Below, piece after piece: positions 35,797-42,891 of a DNA stretch of 64,000 nt. The notes beneath the pieces are model-generated. The model was not told the DNA's origin. It worked only from the letters and a program-made list of their open reading frames with translations, and made no database searches. Numbering within the stretch: position 1 is the first letter of the stretch; the number at the start of each line of letters is the position of its first letter. The stretch lies in the NCBI RefSeq assembly GCF_009647655.1, contig NZ_WJFD01000001.1, forward strand, positions 2,294,001 to 2,358,000. Reading direction: 5' to 3'. A program made the translations under genes and the position numbers. This stretch comes from Chitinophaga sp. SYP-B3965. GTDB lineage: Bacteria > Bacteroidota > Bacteroidia > Chitinophagales > Chitinophagaceae.

Positions 35797-36975
35797 ATGC
35801 CGTATTACCTTGCAAACATGAAAAAACACCTATACGATCCACGCTATCCCGGAATAGACGACCTGATCAAAAAAAGCAAAAGCCGCATTCCGAAGTTCGC
35901 CTTTGAGTACATGGACGGAGGTTGTAATGAAGACGTTAACCTGTACAGGAACACGGCAGACATCCGTGACATTCAACTGGAGCCCACCTACCTGGCAAAG
36001 AAAAAACCGGTGAATATGCAAACCGAACTCTTTGGCCATGTATACGACGCACCATTCGGGATCTCCCCGGTAGGATTACAGGGGCTGATATGGCCAGGTT
36101 CACCTGAAATATTGGCCAAAGCTGCATTTGAACATAATATTCCTTTTACACTCAGCACGGTGAGCACCAGCTCCATTGAACGCATCAGTGAGATCACGGA
36201 AGGCCGTGCCTGGTTCCAGCTATACCATCCTGCAGAGAACTCCCTGCGCGATAAGATCATTCAACGCGCAGAAGCCGCTCAGTGCCCGGTGCTGGTGATA
36301 CTAAGTGATGTACCTACTTTCGGTTACCGCCCACGCGATATCAGGAATGGCCTCGCCATGCCGCCACGTATGACGCTCCGCAACATCCTGCAAATTATGG
36401 GCAGACCACAATGGGCAGTTAATACATTACTGCAGGGGCAGCCATCTTTCGAGATCCTGAAACCCTACATGCCTAAAGGCCTCAACATGCAAAAACTGGG
36501 TGCTTTTATGGACAGCACTTTCAGTGGCAAACTGGATGAAGAAAAGATCAAACCGATCCGGGATATGTGGAAAGGTAAACTCGTAGTAAAGGGTATTGCT
36601 GGTGAACAGGATACAGAAGCCGCAATCCGGCTGGGCCTGGATGGCATCATTGTATCCAACCACGGTGGCCGGCAACTGGATGCAGGTGAATCCGCCATCC
36701 ATTCCTTACAAAGGATCGTTGCGAAATATAAGGACAAGATCACCATCATGATGGACAGCGGCATCAGAACAGGACCAGATATTGCCCGTACTATTGCCTC
36801 CGGTGCACAATTCACCTTTATGGGCAGGACCTTTATGTATGGCGTTTCAGCCCTTGGGAAAAATGGTGGCGACCATACGATCGCTATTTTGAAAAGGCAA
36901 CTGCAACAGGTGATGGAACAAGTAGGATGTGGTACACCGGCAGAACTGGAGCAACACCTGGTTCAGAAGGCATAA
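35797..36975 (+). CDS. FMN-dependent alpha-hydroxy-acid oxidase/dehydrogenase (lactate oxidase-like)
   Basis: 392 aa, (beta/alpha)8 flavoprotein that oxidises an L-2-hydroxy acid to the 2-keto acid. Family motifs: FEYMDGGCNEDVNL (about 31-44), PFGISPVGLQGLIWP (about 85-100), FQLYHP (about 140), the FMN-binding Lys in LVVKGIAG (about 265-272), the catalytic SNHGGRQLD (about 286-294), and phosphate-binding DSGIRTG and GRTFMYG. The start at 35797 gives MPYYLAN before the usual MKKHLYDP, and Met8 at 35818 is equally plausible from family alignment. It follows the AraC gene by 51 nt. Its 3' end overlaps the convergent SDR by 13 nt. It could use lactate or another product of the neighbouring sugar-acid pathway (inference). 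Confidence 0.9.
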   Translation: MPYYLANMKKHLYDPRYPGIDDLIKKSKSRIPKFAFEYMDGGCNEDVNLYRNTADIRDIQLEPTYLAKKKPVNMQTELFGHVYDAPFGISPVGLQGLIWPGSPEILAKAAFEHNIPFTLSTVSTSSIERISEITEGRAWFQLYHPAENSLRDKIIQRAEAAQCPVLVILSDVPTFGYRPRDIRNGLAMPPRMTLRNILQIMGRPQWAVNTLLQGQPSFEILKPYMPKGLNMQKLGAFMDSTFSGKLDEEKIKPIRDMWKGKLVVKGIAGEQDTEAAIRLGLDGIIVSNHGGRQLDAGESAIHSLQRIVAKYKDKITIMMDSGIRTGPDIARTIASGAQFTFMGRTFMYGVSALGKNGGDHTIAILKRQLQQVMEQVGCGTPAELEQHLVQKA

Positions 36976-37700
36976 TGCCGCATTCCTCCATCAACAACCG
37001 CAACAGTACCGGTAATATATCGCGCACGAGGTGAGACCAGGAAAACGGCCATATTGGCCATATCCTGCGGCTCACCAAAATCGCCCAGCGGTATTTCCTG
37101 TGCTGCAAATTTCTTCCGTTCCTCACCGGGGAAGAAACGGCGGATATTATTCGTATCAATAAGTCCTGGCTGCAGGCAGTTGACTGTAATGCCATACTGC
37201 CCCAGCTGCCCGGCCAGTTGCTTTGACCACATCACAATGGCCGCCTTGGCAACTGATGAGCCATTGATCGTACGTAACTCATAAGTGCTGGCGAGGTTCA
37301 GGATGGAACCTTGCTTACGTGTTATAAAATGTGGCAATAACGCTTGCGTCAGTTGCCGGGGACGATCGAAGTCCAGCGTCATGGCATCCTCCCACCCTTC
37401 TTCTGATCCAACCACATCCATCGGAGCACTGCGGCCGGCGTTGTTCACGAGGATGTCTACATGTCCTAAGCTGGCCAGTGCCGCTGCTGCTATCTTCTGT
37501 GGTCCATCAGGTGCAGTGAAGTCCTGCACAAATGTAACGACGCCATTGTTTTCATCTTTAAGGCTATTCAGCAATTCTTCATTCCTGGCTGTTGCAAACA
37601 CCCTCACTCCTTCCAGAACCAGTTCTTTAACGATTGCCCGGCCAATTCCCTGGCTTGCACCAGTCACCACGGCCGTTTTTCCTTTTAAATACAGATCCAT
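36963..37700 (-). CDS. SDR-family oxidoreductase lacking the catalytic Tyr
   Basis: 245 aa with a normal cofactor motif TGASQGIG (13-20), NNAGR near 86 and a C-terminal ARYITGTVAVVDGG. In the active-site region the usual Ser-Tyr-x-x-x-Lys reads INGSSVAK: the position four before the Lys is Ser, not Tyr. The nucleotide sequence around 37240-37270 confirms this reading. A Tyr lies earlier (ASTYELR) but at the wrong spacing. The enzyme may use another residue or have lost reductase activity. It is divergent from an hxlR gene whose start overlaps a 22-bp palindrome, and convergent with the FMN oxidase. Confidence 0.87.
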   Translation of the reverse strand: MDLYLKGKTAVVTGASQGIGRAIVKELVLEGVRVFATARNEELLNSLKDENNGVVTFVQDFTAPDGPQKIAAAALASLGHVDILVNNAGRSAPMDVVGSEEGWEDAMTLDFDRPRQLTQALLPHFITRKQGSILNLASTYELRTINGSSVAKAAIVMWSKQLAGQLGQYGITVNCLQPGLIDTNNIRRFFPGEERKKFAAQEIPLGDFGEPQDMANMAVFLVSPRARYITGTVAVVDGGMRHYAF

Positions 37701-37711
37701 AAATTCTTCTT

Positions 37712-37743
37712 TTTGTAAAAGTAGCGGGTAGCAGGTAATTTTG
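37712..37743 (+). promoter_or_regulatory. Canonical Bacteroidota promoter of the hxlR gene
   Basis: TTTG (37712-37715), 20 nt, TAATTTTG (37736-37743): a complete match to TTTG-N19-21-TAnnTTTG. Transcription should start near 37750, inside the palindromic operator that overlaps the hxlR start codon, so the leader is very short. Confidence 0.7.
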
Positions 37744-37745
37744 CC

Positions 37746-37767
37746 TTACATACAATTTTGTAAGTAA
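37746..37767. promoter_or_regulatory. 22-bp palindromic operator overlapping the hxlR start
   Basis: Half sites TTACATACAA (37746-37755) and TTGTAAGTAA (37758-37767) pair at nine of ten positions around a TT centre. It covers the predicted transcription start and the first base of the ATG, an ideal place for autorepression by the winged-helix dimer. It lies 46 nt from the divergent SDR start and so may control both genes. Confidence 0.65.
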
Positions 37768-38135
37768 TGGCAGCGAGAAAGAAAGATTCTACTAATAGCA
37801 ATAATGAAAACTGGATCATTGAATGTGATCTCACCTATGCTGTGAACAAGATAGGTGGCAGGTGGAAAATACAGATATTGGATAAGTTAGCAGGCACTAA
37901 ACTCAGGTTTAATGAACTGAAGAAGGAATTCCCGCTTATTACAGAACGTATGCTCACCCTACAACTACAGGCACTGGAGAAAGACGGTATGGTGAAGCGG
38001 ACTGTTTACGCAGAAGTGCCGCCGAGGGTAGAATATGAACTCACGGAAATGGCTATAGAGATCGGGCCTATCTTCAAACAATTAAGTGCCTGGGGAGGTA
38101 AACACAGGAAACCTAATGACCGGGGCAATGGTTAA
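37767..38135 (+). CDS. HxlR/DUF24-family winged-helix regulator
   Basis: 122 aa. The conserved N-terminal Cys is C20 (WIIECDLTYAVNKIGGRWK), the position used for redox or electrophile sensing in YodB- and HypR-type members. The winged helix covers about 25-105 (ILDKLAG, LRFNELKKEFPLITERMLTLQLQALEKDGM, then the wing PPRVEYELTEMA). A canonical promoter and a palindromic operator lie directly upstream. The divergent SDR gene is the likely target, in the usual HxlR/oxidoreductase pairing. Confidence 0.92.
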   Translation: MAARKKDSTNSNNENWIIECDLTYAVNKIGGRWKIQILDKLAGTKLRFNELKKEFPLITERMLTLQLQALEKDGMVKRTVYAEVPPRVEYELTEMAIEIGPIFKQLSAWGGKHRKPNDRGNG

Positions 38136-38141
38136 CCCCGG
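38120..38141. terminator. Weak GC hairpin at the hxlR / SRPBCC convergence
   Basis: CCGGGG (38120-38125) and CCCCGG (38136-38141) form a 6-bp stem over the hxlR stop codon. No clear U-tract is present on either strand, so termination here is uncertain. Confidence 0.3.
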
Positions 38142-38151
38142 CCATATGTGA

Positions 38152-38601
38152 TCATGATTCTTTCGGATTAGGCTGCCCTTTACCCGTAGTGATCAGGTTG
38201 CCCAGGCTACCGTTTATATATTGGCTCCATCCTGCATAACAGGCATCGTAACATTCCTGATCCGGCACTAAACCCTTATGCACAAAGTGCAGCTGCGTTT
38301 TGCCATCCTTTGCTGATACCTCAAAATTAATCGTATCACCTATCCATTCGCTCTTGTCTTTCGTAAAACTAAAATAGTTGTCCAACACCTTCCAAACCAT
38401 CTTTTTGCCCGGAACAACTTCTATTAATTTCATTTTGCAGCGATGATCATCTCCGTAACTATAAGTGAACTCATCATTGAGCTGAGCCGTACCGCCTTTA
38501 ACATTTTGGGACCACCATCCACGAACATTCGTGATGGCATCGAATACTTCCTCCGGTGATTGATCTACCAGGAAGCTTGTAGTGAAATCTTTATTTTCCA
38601 T
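38152..38601 (-). CDS. SRPBCC / AHSA1-domain protein
   Basis: 149 aa, a single START-like domain: FTTSFLVDQSPEEVFDAITNVRGWW at the N-terminus, the beta-strand KMKLIEVVPGKKMVWKVLDN in the middle and the long C-terminal helix YDACYAGWSQYINGSLGNLI. Proteins of this type bind hydrophobic ligands or resemble the Aha1 C-terminal domain; the function is usually unknown. It is one of three SRPBCC genes in 2.2 kb. A terminator at 38695-38728 separates it from the next upstream one, so it is probably transcribed from its own promoter. Confidence 0.87.
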   Translation of the reverse strand: MENKDFTTSFLVDQSPEEVFDAITNVRGWWSQNVKGGTAQLNDEFTYSYGDDHRCKMKLIEVVPGKKMVWKVLDNYFSFTKDKSEWIGDTINFEVSAKDGKTQLHFVHKGLVPDQECYDACYAGWSQYINGSLGNLITTGKGQPNPKES

Positions 38602-38691
38602 GGTTTCTGTTTTTTGTTACATCGAAGTTACTGTCCTTATTGGTAAGAAGAGGGTGTAAATACAGACTTTGTAGCGGGGGGATCTGGCCAT

Positions 38692-38728
38692 AAAAAAGCT
38701 GCCAATACGTATCCGCATTGGCAGCTTT
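38692..38728 (-). terminator. Intrinsic terminator of the ArsR/SRPBCC operon
   Basis: Perfect 12-bp stem (38695-38706 with 38717-38728) with a 10-nt loop. On the minus strand it runs into a T run (38697-38692). It follows the stop of the SRPBCC gene at 38748 by about 20 nt. Confidence 0.88.
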
Positions 38729-38747
38729 CTAATTAACACCAGGGCAT

Positions 38748-39164
38748 CTAATTAGCTTCTGTATATTTCTTAAAGTTGTCTAATATCGCCTGCCAGCCGC
38801 CTCTCTGCATTTCTTCTGAGTTCTGCGTTTCCGCATCAAAGGTGACTACCACATCTGTTTTATCACCCTGGCCTTTAAAATTAACCGTAGCCGCTCTCCC
38901 GTCTCCCATGGTGTAAGTGAACCTTTCTCCCGGAACAACTTCATCATAGATCGCTTCAAAGTCAAAGCCAAAACTTCCGTCTTTGGCTTCCATACGGGCA
39001 CTGTACTTTCCGCCAACACGCATATCGTTTGTAGCGCTGGGGCATTGCCAGTCGTCAGCAGCGAAGTTCCATTTAGTGATGTGCCGGGGATTTGTGTAGT
39101 AATCCCACGCTTTGTTCTTGTCTGCTGATACGGTTGACTGAACCGTAATTTTGTTTGCACTCAT
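38748..39164 (-). CDS. SRPBCC-family protein (polyketide-cyclase/AHSA1-like)
   Basis: 138 aa, a compact START-like domain: ITVQSTVSADKNKAWDYYTNPRHITKWNF at the N-terminus, the central strand GFDFEAIYDEVVPGERFTYTMGDG and the C-terminal helix GGWQAILDNFKKY. It follows the YdeI/DUF1801 gene by 19 nt and is the last gene of the ArsR-led operon before a strong terminator. The ligand or partner is unknown. Confidence 0.87.
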   Translation of the reverse strand: MSANKITVQSTVSADKNKAWDYYTNPRHITKWNFAADDWQCPSATNDMRVGGKYSARMEAKDGSFGFDFEAIYDEVVPGERFTYTMGDGRAATVNFKGQGDKTDVVVTFDAETQNSEEMQRGGWQAILDNFKKYTEAN

Positions 39165-39183
39165 ATATCAGGTTTAATGTTTT

Positions 39184-39807
39184 TTACTTTGCGTATTTCC
39201 AAAACCGGCTTTTACCCTCCGCTATCCATCCTATTGCTTCTTCCATTCTTTTTTCCCGGGTAACATCTGTTTTAGCTTCTACGATCCAGGCGATATATTC
39301 TTTGCGAAAGGAAGGAGGTTTGCTATCAAATACTTCTTTGGCCTTGGGGTTTGTTGCTAATTTCGCTGAAAAGTAATCAGGCATCTCTACCGCCGGTTTT
39401 GGTTTATCAGATTTTGGCGCACCTATATAGTTGCGGTAAAATTTGATCCCTTTTTCATTCAAAGCCATGGCTTCTTTGACAAATCCGAGAAACTCCTTAT
39501 CAGGTGGCAGATCAGTCAATTTTGTGATCTTGCCCAAATACCTTTGAACGGGTTTCAGGTCCTTATTTTCATTCAGCCGGGGATCAGTCATTAATTCAGC
39601 CTTTATAAAACTGAACGAACAATGATTTTTGTACGAAGCCATTACGCACATAAAATCTCCCATATAATCGAAATGCGGAATGCCCCATTTGATCGTTTCT
39701 TCTACATCCGGACAGGCGCTGTAAATGAGTTGCCGCCAATGTTCCAGAATTGGCTGTGCAAAATCTTCCGATCTGGCAATGTATTCATCTACCGTCTTTT
39801 TCATCAT
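39184..39807 (-). CDS. YdeI/OmpD-associated, DUF1801-containing protein
   Basis: 207 aa. The N-terminal DUF1801-like part (about 5-115) has EHWRQLIYSACPDVEETIKWGIPHF and FCVMASYKNHCSFSF-type strands. The C-terminal YdeI/OmdA-like part (about 140-205) has MPDYFSAKLATNPKAKEVFDSKPPSFRKEYIAWI. Family members are small cytoplasmic proteins with proposed links to bacteriocin or peptide tolerance, but no firm activity. It sits between two SRPBCC genes under the ArsR regulator (3 nt from the upstream one, 19 nt from the downstream one). Confidence 0.85.
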   Translation of the reverse strand: MMKKTVDEYIARSEDFAQPILEHWRQLIYSACPDVEETIKWGIPHFDYMGDFMCVMASYKNHCSFSFIKAELMTDPRLNENKDLKPVQRYLGKITKLTDLPPDKEFLGFVKEAMALNEKGIKFYRNYIGAPKSDKPKPAVEMPDYFSAKLATNPKAKEVFDSKPPSFRKEYIAWIVEAKTDVTREKRMEEAIGWIAEGKSRFWKYAK

Positions 39808-39810
39808 GCA

Positions 39811-40314
39811 TTATTTGGTTAGCTTAGCCAATAATTCATCCAGTTTTTCCAGCGTTGAAGCCATTCCTTCTTCCATTCCCATGTTAATAACGGTTTCCAG
39901 GTCGGACAAGGAATTATAGGTTACAACGGATTCAACCAGAGCGTTCTCCCCTTTTTCCGAAAAGATCACATCCCAGGTGGCACGCGGTAATGCAGGATTT
40001 AAATTTCCGTTTTCATCACTAAATGCATCCAAACCCGAATACATTTCTACTGGTTGGATCTTTGTGTAATCCATACGGCCCCAGTATTCTGTACCATTAG
40101 GCTCAACCATTGCATAGAGCCAATATCCGCCTTCACGAAAATCCATATGTTTGGTTTTAGTGGTCATGGGCTTTGGTGCAAACCACTGTTCCAGTAATTC
40201 CGTTTTTGTGTAAGCGTCCCATACTAATTGACGGTTTGCAAGAAATTCACGTCTCATGGTAAGTGTGTTCTTCACCTTGTCTACAAGGAAGTCGAATTGC
40301 AGATTACTTTTCAT
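39811..40314 (-). CDS. SRPBCC / AHSA1-domain protein coupled to arsR
   Basis: 167 aa. A short N-terminal stretch precedes the START-like domain, which begins [31 protein letters not shown], continues with [19 protein letters not shown] and ends in the helix [23 protein letters not shown]. Its start overlaps the end of the ArsR-type gene by 11 nt, so the two are translationally coupled. The pairing of an ArsR repressor with an AHSA1 protein is a common arrangement. The ligand is unknown. Confidence 0.9.
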   Translation of the reverse strand: MKSNLQFDFLVDKVKNTLTMRREFLANRQLVWDAYTKTELLEQWFAPKPMTTKTKHMDFREGGYWLYAMVEPNGTEYWGRMDYTKIQPVEMYSGLDAFSDENGNLNPALPRATWDVIFSEKGENALVESVVTYNSLSDLETVINMGMEEGMASTLEKLDELLAKLTK

Positions 40315-40627
40315 TGTCTTTTTTTATAGTTAATAATAAATTATCCAGCTGGCTAAAACGCGTTTCCCAGATCTGCCGGAACTGTTCTAACCATTTGTCT
40401 ATTTCTTTCATTTTTTCCATTTCAAGTGTGTAATAGATCTCCCTGCCCCGCACTTCCGGTTTCACCAGTTCACATTCCGTGAGTACACGCAAGTGCCGGG
40501 AAACAGTTTGCCGGGTGGTGTGGAAATGCTCGGAAATAGCATTAGGCGTCATGGCCTGGATGGCAATGAGTGCTATGATTGCCCGCCTTGTGGGGTCTGC
40601 TATGGCCTGGAAAACATCTCGTCTCAT
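40304..40627 (-). CDS. ArsR/SmtB-type winged-helix repressor (non-metal subgroup)
   Basis: 107 aa. Winged helix: [31 protein letters not shown], recognition helix [18 protein letters not shown], wing [14 protein letters not shown]. It has no ELCVCDL-type metal-binding Cys motif, so it belongs to the subgroup that usually pairs with SRPBCC/AHSA1 proteins. The C-terminal helix [20 protein letters not shown] resembles those partners' regulators. It heads the operon arsR, SRPBCC, ydeI, SRPBCC and is divergent from a small membrane protein gene. Confidence 0.92.
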   Translation of the reverse strand: MRRDVFQAIADPTRRAIIALIAIQAMTPNAISEHFHTTRQTVSRHLRVLTECELVKPEVRGREIYYTLEMEKMKEIDKWLEQFRQIWETRFSQLDNLLLTIKKDNEK

Positions 40628-40654
40628 TTGTACAGTATTTTAATATGAAGCTGT

Positions 40655-40693
40655 TCAGCTGCAAATATATGCGCAATCAATCAGCTGCGCAAT
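40655..40693 (-). promoter_or_regulatory. arsR promoter with overlapping direct repeats
   Basis: Minus strand: -7 element TATATTTG (40669-40662), spacer 20 nt, -33 element ATTG (40693-40690; three of four matches). The same stretch holds two pairs of direct repeats, TCAGCTGC (40655-40662 and 40681-40688) and GCGCAAT (40671-40677 and 40687-40693), which are candidate binding sites for the ArsR-type protein. Confidence 0.55.
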
Positions 40694-40756
40694 TTTATTT
40701 TTATTTTCCAGTATAGTGATTGAAAATCAACTATTTAAAATAAAACACATCTTCAC

Positions 40757-40788
40757 TTTGAAATACAAAGTACTTTTACTTATCTTTG
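40757..40788 (+). promoter_or_regulatory. Canonical promoter of the small membrane protein gene
   Basis: TTTG (40757-40760), 20 nt, TATCTTTG (40781-40788): a full match to the Bacteroidota consensus. An inverted repeat CTTTG-N5-CAAAG (40756-40770) covers the -33 element. The expected transcription start near 40795 lies 14 nt before the ATG at 40809. Confidence 0.75.
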
Positions 40789-40808
40789 AAAACACAAAAC
40801 CTGGAGTT

Positions 40809-41135
40809 ATGAATTCAACAACATCCCCCATTCATTCCGCTTCATTGAGCAAATGCATGTTGATCGGCGGAGGGATTGCTTTAGTCCTGATCACCGCACT
40901 TTTATTAACAGTGAACAACCCCAGCCCTAACTGGCCAAAATACTGGATGATCAGGCCGCTGATCATTGTTCCGTTAGCGGGTGCTACAGGTGGTGCATGT
41001 TATTACTTCCTGGACCACCTGCGTTACCAGGGTGGCTGGAAAAAGGTACTGGCTTATATACTAAGCTTCCTGGTGTACCTCATTGGGTTGTGGATGGGTA
41101 CTATTCTGGGATTGGATGGTACACTGTGGGATTAA
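40809..41135 (+). CDS. Small integral membrane protein, function unknown
   Basis: 108 aa from the ATG at 40809. The frame stays open upstream to an ATG at 40716, but a consensus promoter at 40757-40788 lies inside that extension, and GGAG precedes 40809, so the shorter form is chosen. Three hydrophobic segments: MLIGGGIALVLITALLL, PLIIVPLAGATGGACYYF and VLAYILSFLVYLIGLWMGTILGL. It ends GLDGTLWD. It resembles short potassium-transporter-KtrB-like annotated proteins seen in Bacteroidota, but I cannot assign a role. Confidence 0.75.
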   Translation: MNSTTSPIHSASLSKCMLIGGGIALVLITALLLTVNNPSPNWPKYWMIRPLIIVPLAGATGGACYYFLDHLRYQGGWKKVLAYILSFLVYLIGLWMGTILGLDGTLWD

Positions 41136-41227
41136 CCACAGGTTTCCTGTTTAGTGCGAAACAAACTTTTGCAGGCCATCCAATTTTTCATAACTTACTT
41201 CATAAGGGCTGCCTGCCTTAAACCAAC

Positions 41228-42115
41228 ATGAGGTTACTACGCACTGAGATAACACCATTGATCAATGACGCTTTATTTGTAGAGTACAGAGATCAACCTT
41301 ACCTGGCTTCCCCATTTCATGGCCAGCCTTGTTTTCATGCACATCCTGAACTTGAACTTGTATTAATATTGGAGGGATATGGGAAAAGGATCATAGGAGA
41401 CAAAGTTGAACCCTTTGAATCCGGCGACATGGTGTTTATTGGTTCTAACGTTCCTCATATCTGGTTAAGTGATCCGGCTTTTTACAAAGAGGATCCCTCC
41501 CTGAAATCCCGGGTGATCGTTACGTATTTCAATCCCAGCATTTTTCAGCAGATGTTTGATTCCGTAAAAGAATTTGAAGGGATCAGGGAAATGATTGCGC
41601 AGGCATCAAAGGGCATTAAGATATTTGGTGAAACGAGGCGGATCATTGCAGAAAAACTGGAGCATCTTGCTGCTGTAAAGGGTTTCGAAAAAATAGAAGC
41701 CTTGTTAAGGATCATGCATCTGATATCCATTTCTTCAGAGAAAGTCTTTATTGCAGATACAGAAGTGAATGAATTTGAAAACCAGCATTCAGACAAATTG
41801 ATGGATGTGATCACTTTCATCAAATGTAATCTGCATGAACAAATTTCATTAAAGCAGGTGGCCGGTATTGCCTGTCTCACAGAACAATCCTTCTGCCGTT
41901 ATTTTAAGAAAAGGACCAAAATGAGTTTTTCGCAATATCTTCTTGAGCTGCGTATGAACCATGCACGTAAGGTCCTGATAGAAAGTGATAAGCCTATTTC
42001 TGAAGTAGCCTCCATGTGCGGATACAATTCCAGTTCGCATTTCTGCAAGGTGTTCCGGGACTATACCGGCCAAAGCCCTTATCAATATAAGTCCGGCATT
42101 AAAAACGCGGATTAA
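41228..42115 (+). CDS. AraC-family transcriptional regulator with cupin sensor
   Basis: 295 aa. N-terminal cupin (about 20-110): CFHAHPELELVLILEGYGKR and SGDMVFIGSNVPHIW. C-terminal AraC domain (about 190-290): ISLKQVAGIACLTEQSFCRYFKKR and ISEVASMCGYNSSSHFCKVFRDYTG. Its 3' end overlaps the convergent SDR gene by 4 nt. The closest plausible targets are the SDR/IlvD-Edd pair or the PQQ dehydrogenase (inference). It is clearly a relative of the AraC regulator at 34.9 kb. Confidence 0.92.
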   Translation: MRLLRTEITPLINDALFVEYRDQPYLASPFHGQPCFHAHPELELVLILEGYGKRIIGDKVEPFESGDMVFIGSNVPHIWLSDPAFYKEDPSLKSRVIVTYFNPSIFQQMFDSVKEFEGIREMIAQASKGIKIFGETRRIIAEKLEHLAAVKGFEKIEALLRIMHLISISSEKVFIADTEVNEFENQHSDKLMDVITFIKCNLHEQISLKQVAGIACLTEQSFCRYFKKRTKMSFSQYLLELRMNHARKVLIESDKPISEVASMCGYNSSSHFCKVFRDYTGQSPYQYKSGIKNAD

Positions 42116-42879
42116 TACGGGGAAACACTTACTGCTGTCCAGCCGCCATCAACAATTAAATGCTGCCCGGTAATATGACTGGCTTTAGGCGATACCAGGA
42201 AAAGCACAGCATTGGCAACATCTTCCACATTACCCGGCCTGCCCATTGGTGTAATGCGTGACCAGGTATCCTTATAATCAGTATCCTCCAATGTTCTCTC
42301 TGTTAAAGTAGCGCCCGGCGCAACCGTATTAATGGTGATCTTAAACTTCGATAATTCAATCACGAGATTTTTGGCCAGCATCTCCAACCCTGCCTTGGTC
42401 ATGCCATAAGCTGCCAGATCTTTATGCGCCTGGTGCCCTGTTACAGACGACATAAAAAGTATACTTCCGCCACTCCCCTGTTTTATCATTTGGCGCGCTG
42501 CTCTTTGCGCTAAGAAGAAACTGCCCTGTAAGTTTACGTTCATTACACTTTCCAATGCCTTCTGCTCATACGTCAGAAAATCGCCGAATAAGGTAATGCC
42601 CGCAATGGCTATGGCTATATTTAGCTTTCCAAACCGTTGTACAGCCTCATCCACCAATTGTTGTATGAGATCAATACTGCCTGCATCACCGGCAACGGGG
42701 TGCGTTATACCACCTCCCAATGCATTTATCCTGTCAGACGCATCCTGCAGGAGGTCTTTATCGATATCATTCATGATCACTGATGCACCATGAAGGGCCA
42801 GTTGTTTAGCTACTTCAAAACCGATGCCTTTACCTGCTCCCGTTACAATAGCTACCAATCCCTTAAAATCGTTATCCAT
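42112..42879 (-). CDS. SDR-family sugar/hydroxyacid dehydrogenase-like
   Basis: 255 aa classical short-chain dehydrogenase. Cofactor motif TGAGKGIG (14-21), acidic residue MNDID after strand 2 (NAD preference likely), IAGI in place of NNAG, catalytic Ser in MSSVTG, and the Tyr-Lys pair in AAYGMTK. C-terminal SHITGQHLIVDGGW. It follows the IlvD/Edd dehydratase by 12 nt on the same strand, so it probably oxidises or reduces an intermediate made by that enzyme, for example a 2-keto-3-deoxy acid. The substrate is not proven. Confidence 0.9.
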   Translation of the reverse strand: MDNDFKGLVAIVTGAGKGIGFEVAKQLALHGASVIMNDIDKDLLQDASDRINALGGGITHPVAGDAGSIDLIQQLVDEAVQRFGKLNIAIAIAGITLFGDFLTYEQKALESVMNVNLQGSFFLAQRAARQMIKQGSGGSILFMSSVTGHQAHKDLAAYGMTKAGLEMLAKNLVIELSKFKITINTVAPGATLTERTLEDTDYKDTWSRITPMGRPGNVEDVANAVLFLVSPKASHITGQHLIVDGGWTAVSVSPY

Positions 42880-42891
42880 TAAATTATTGAT

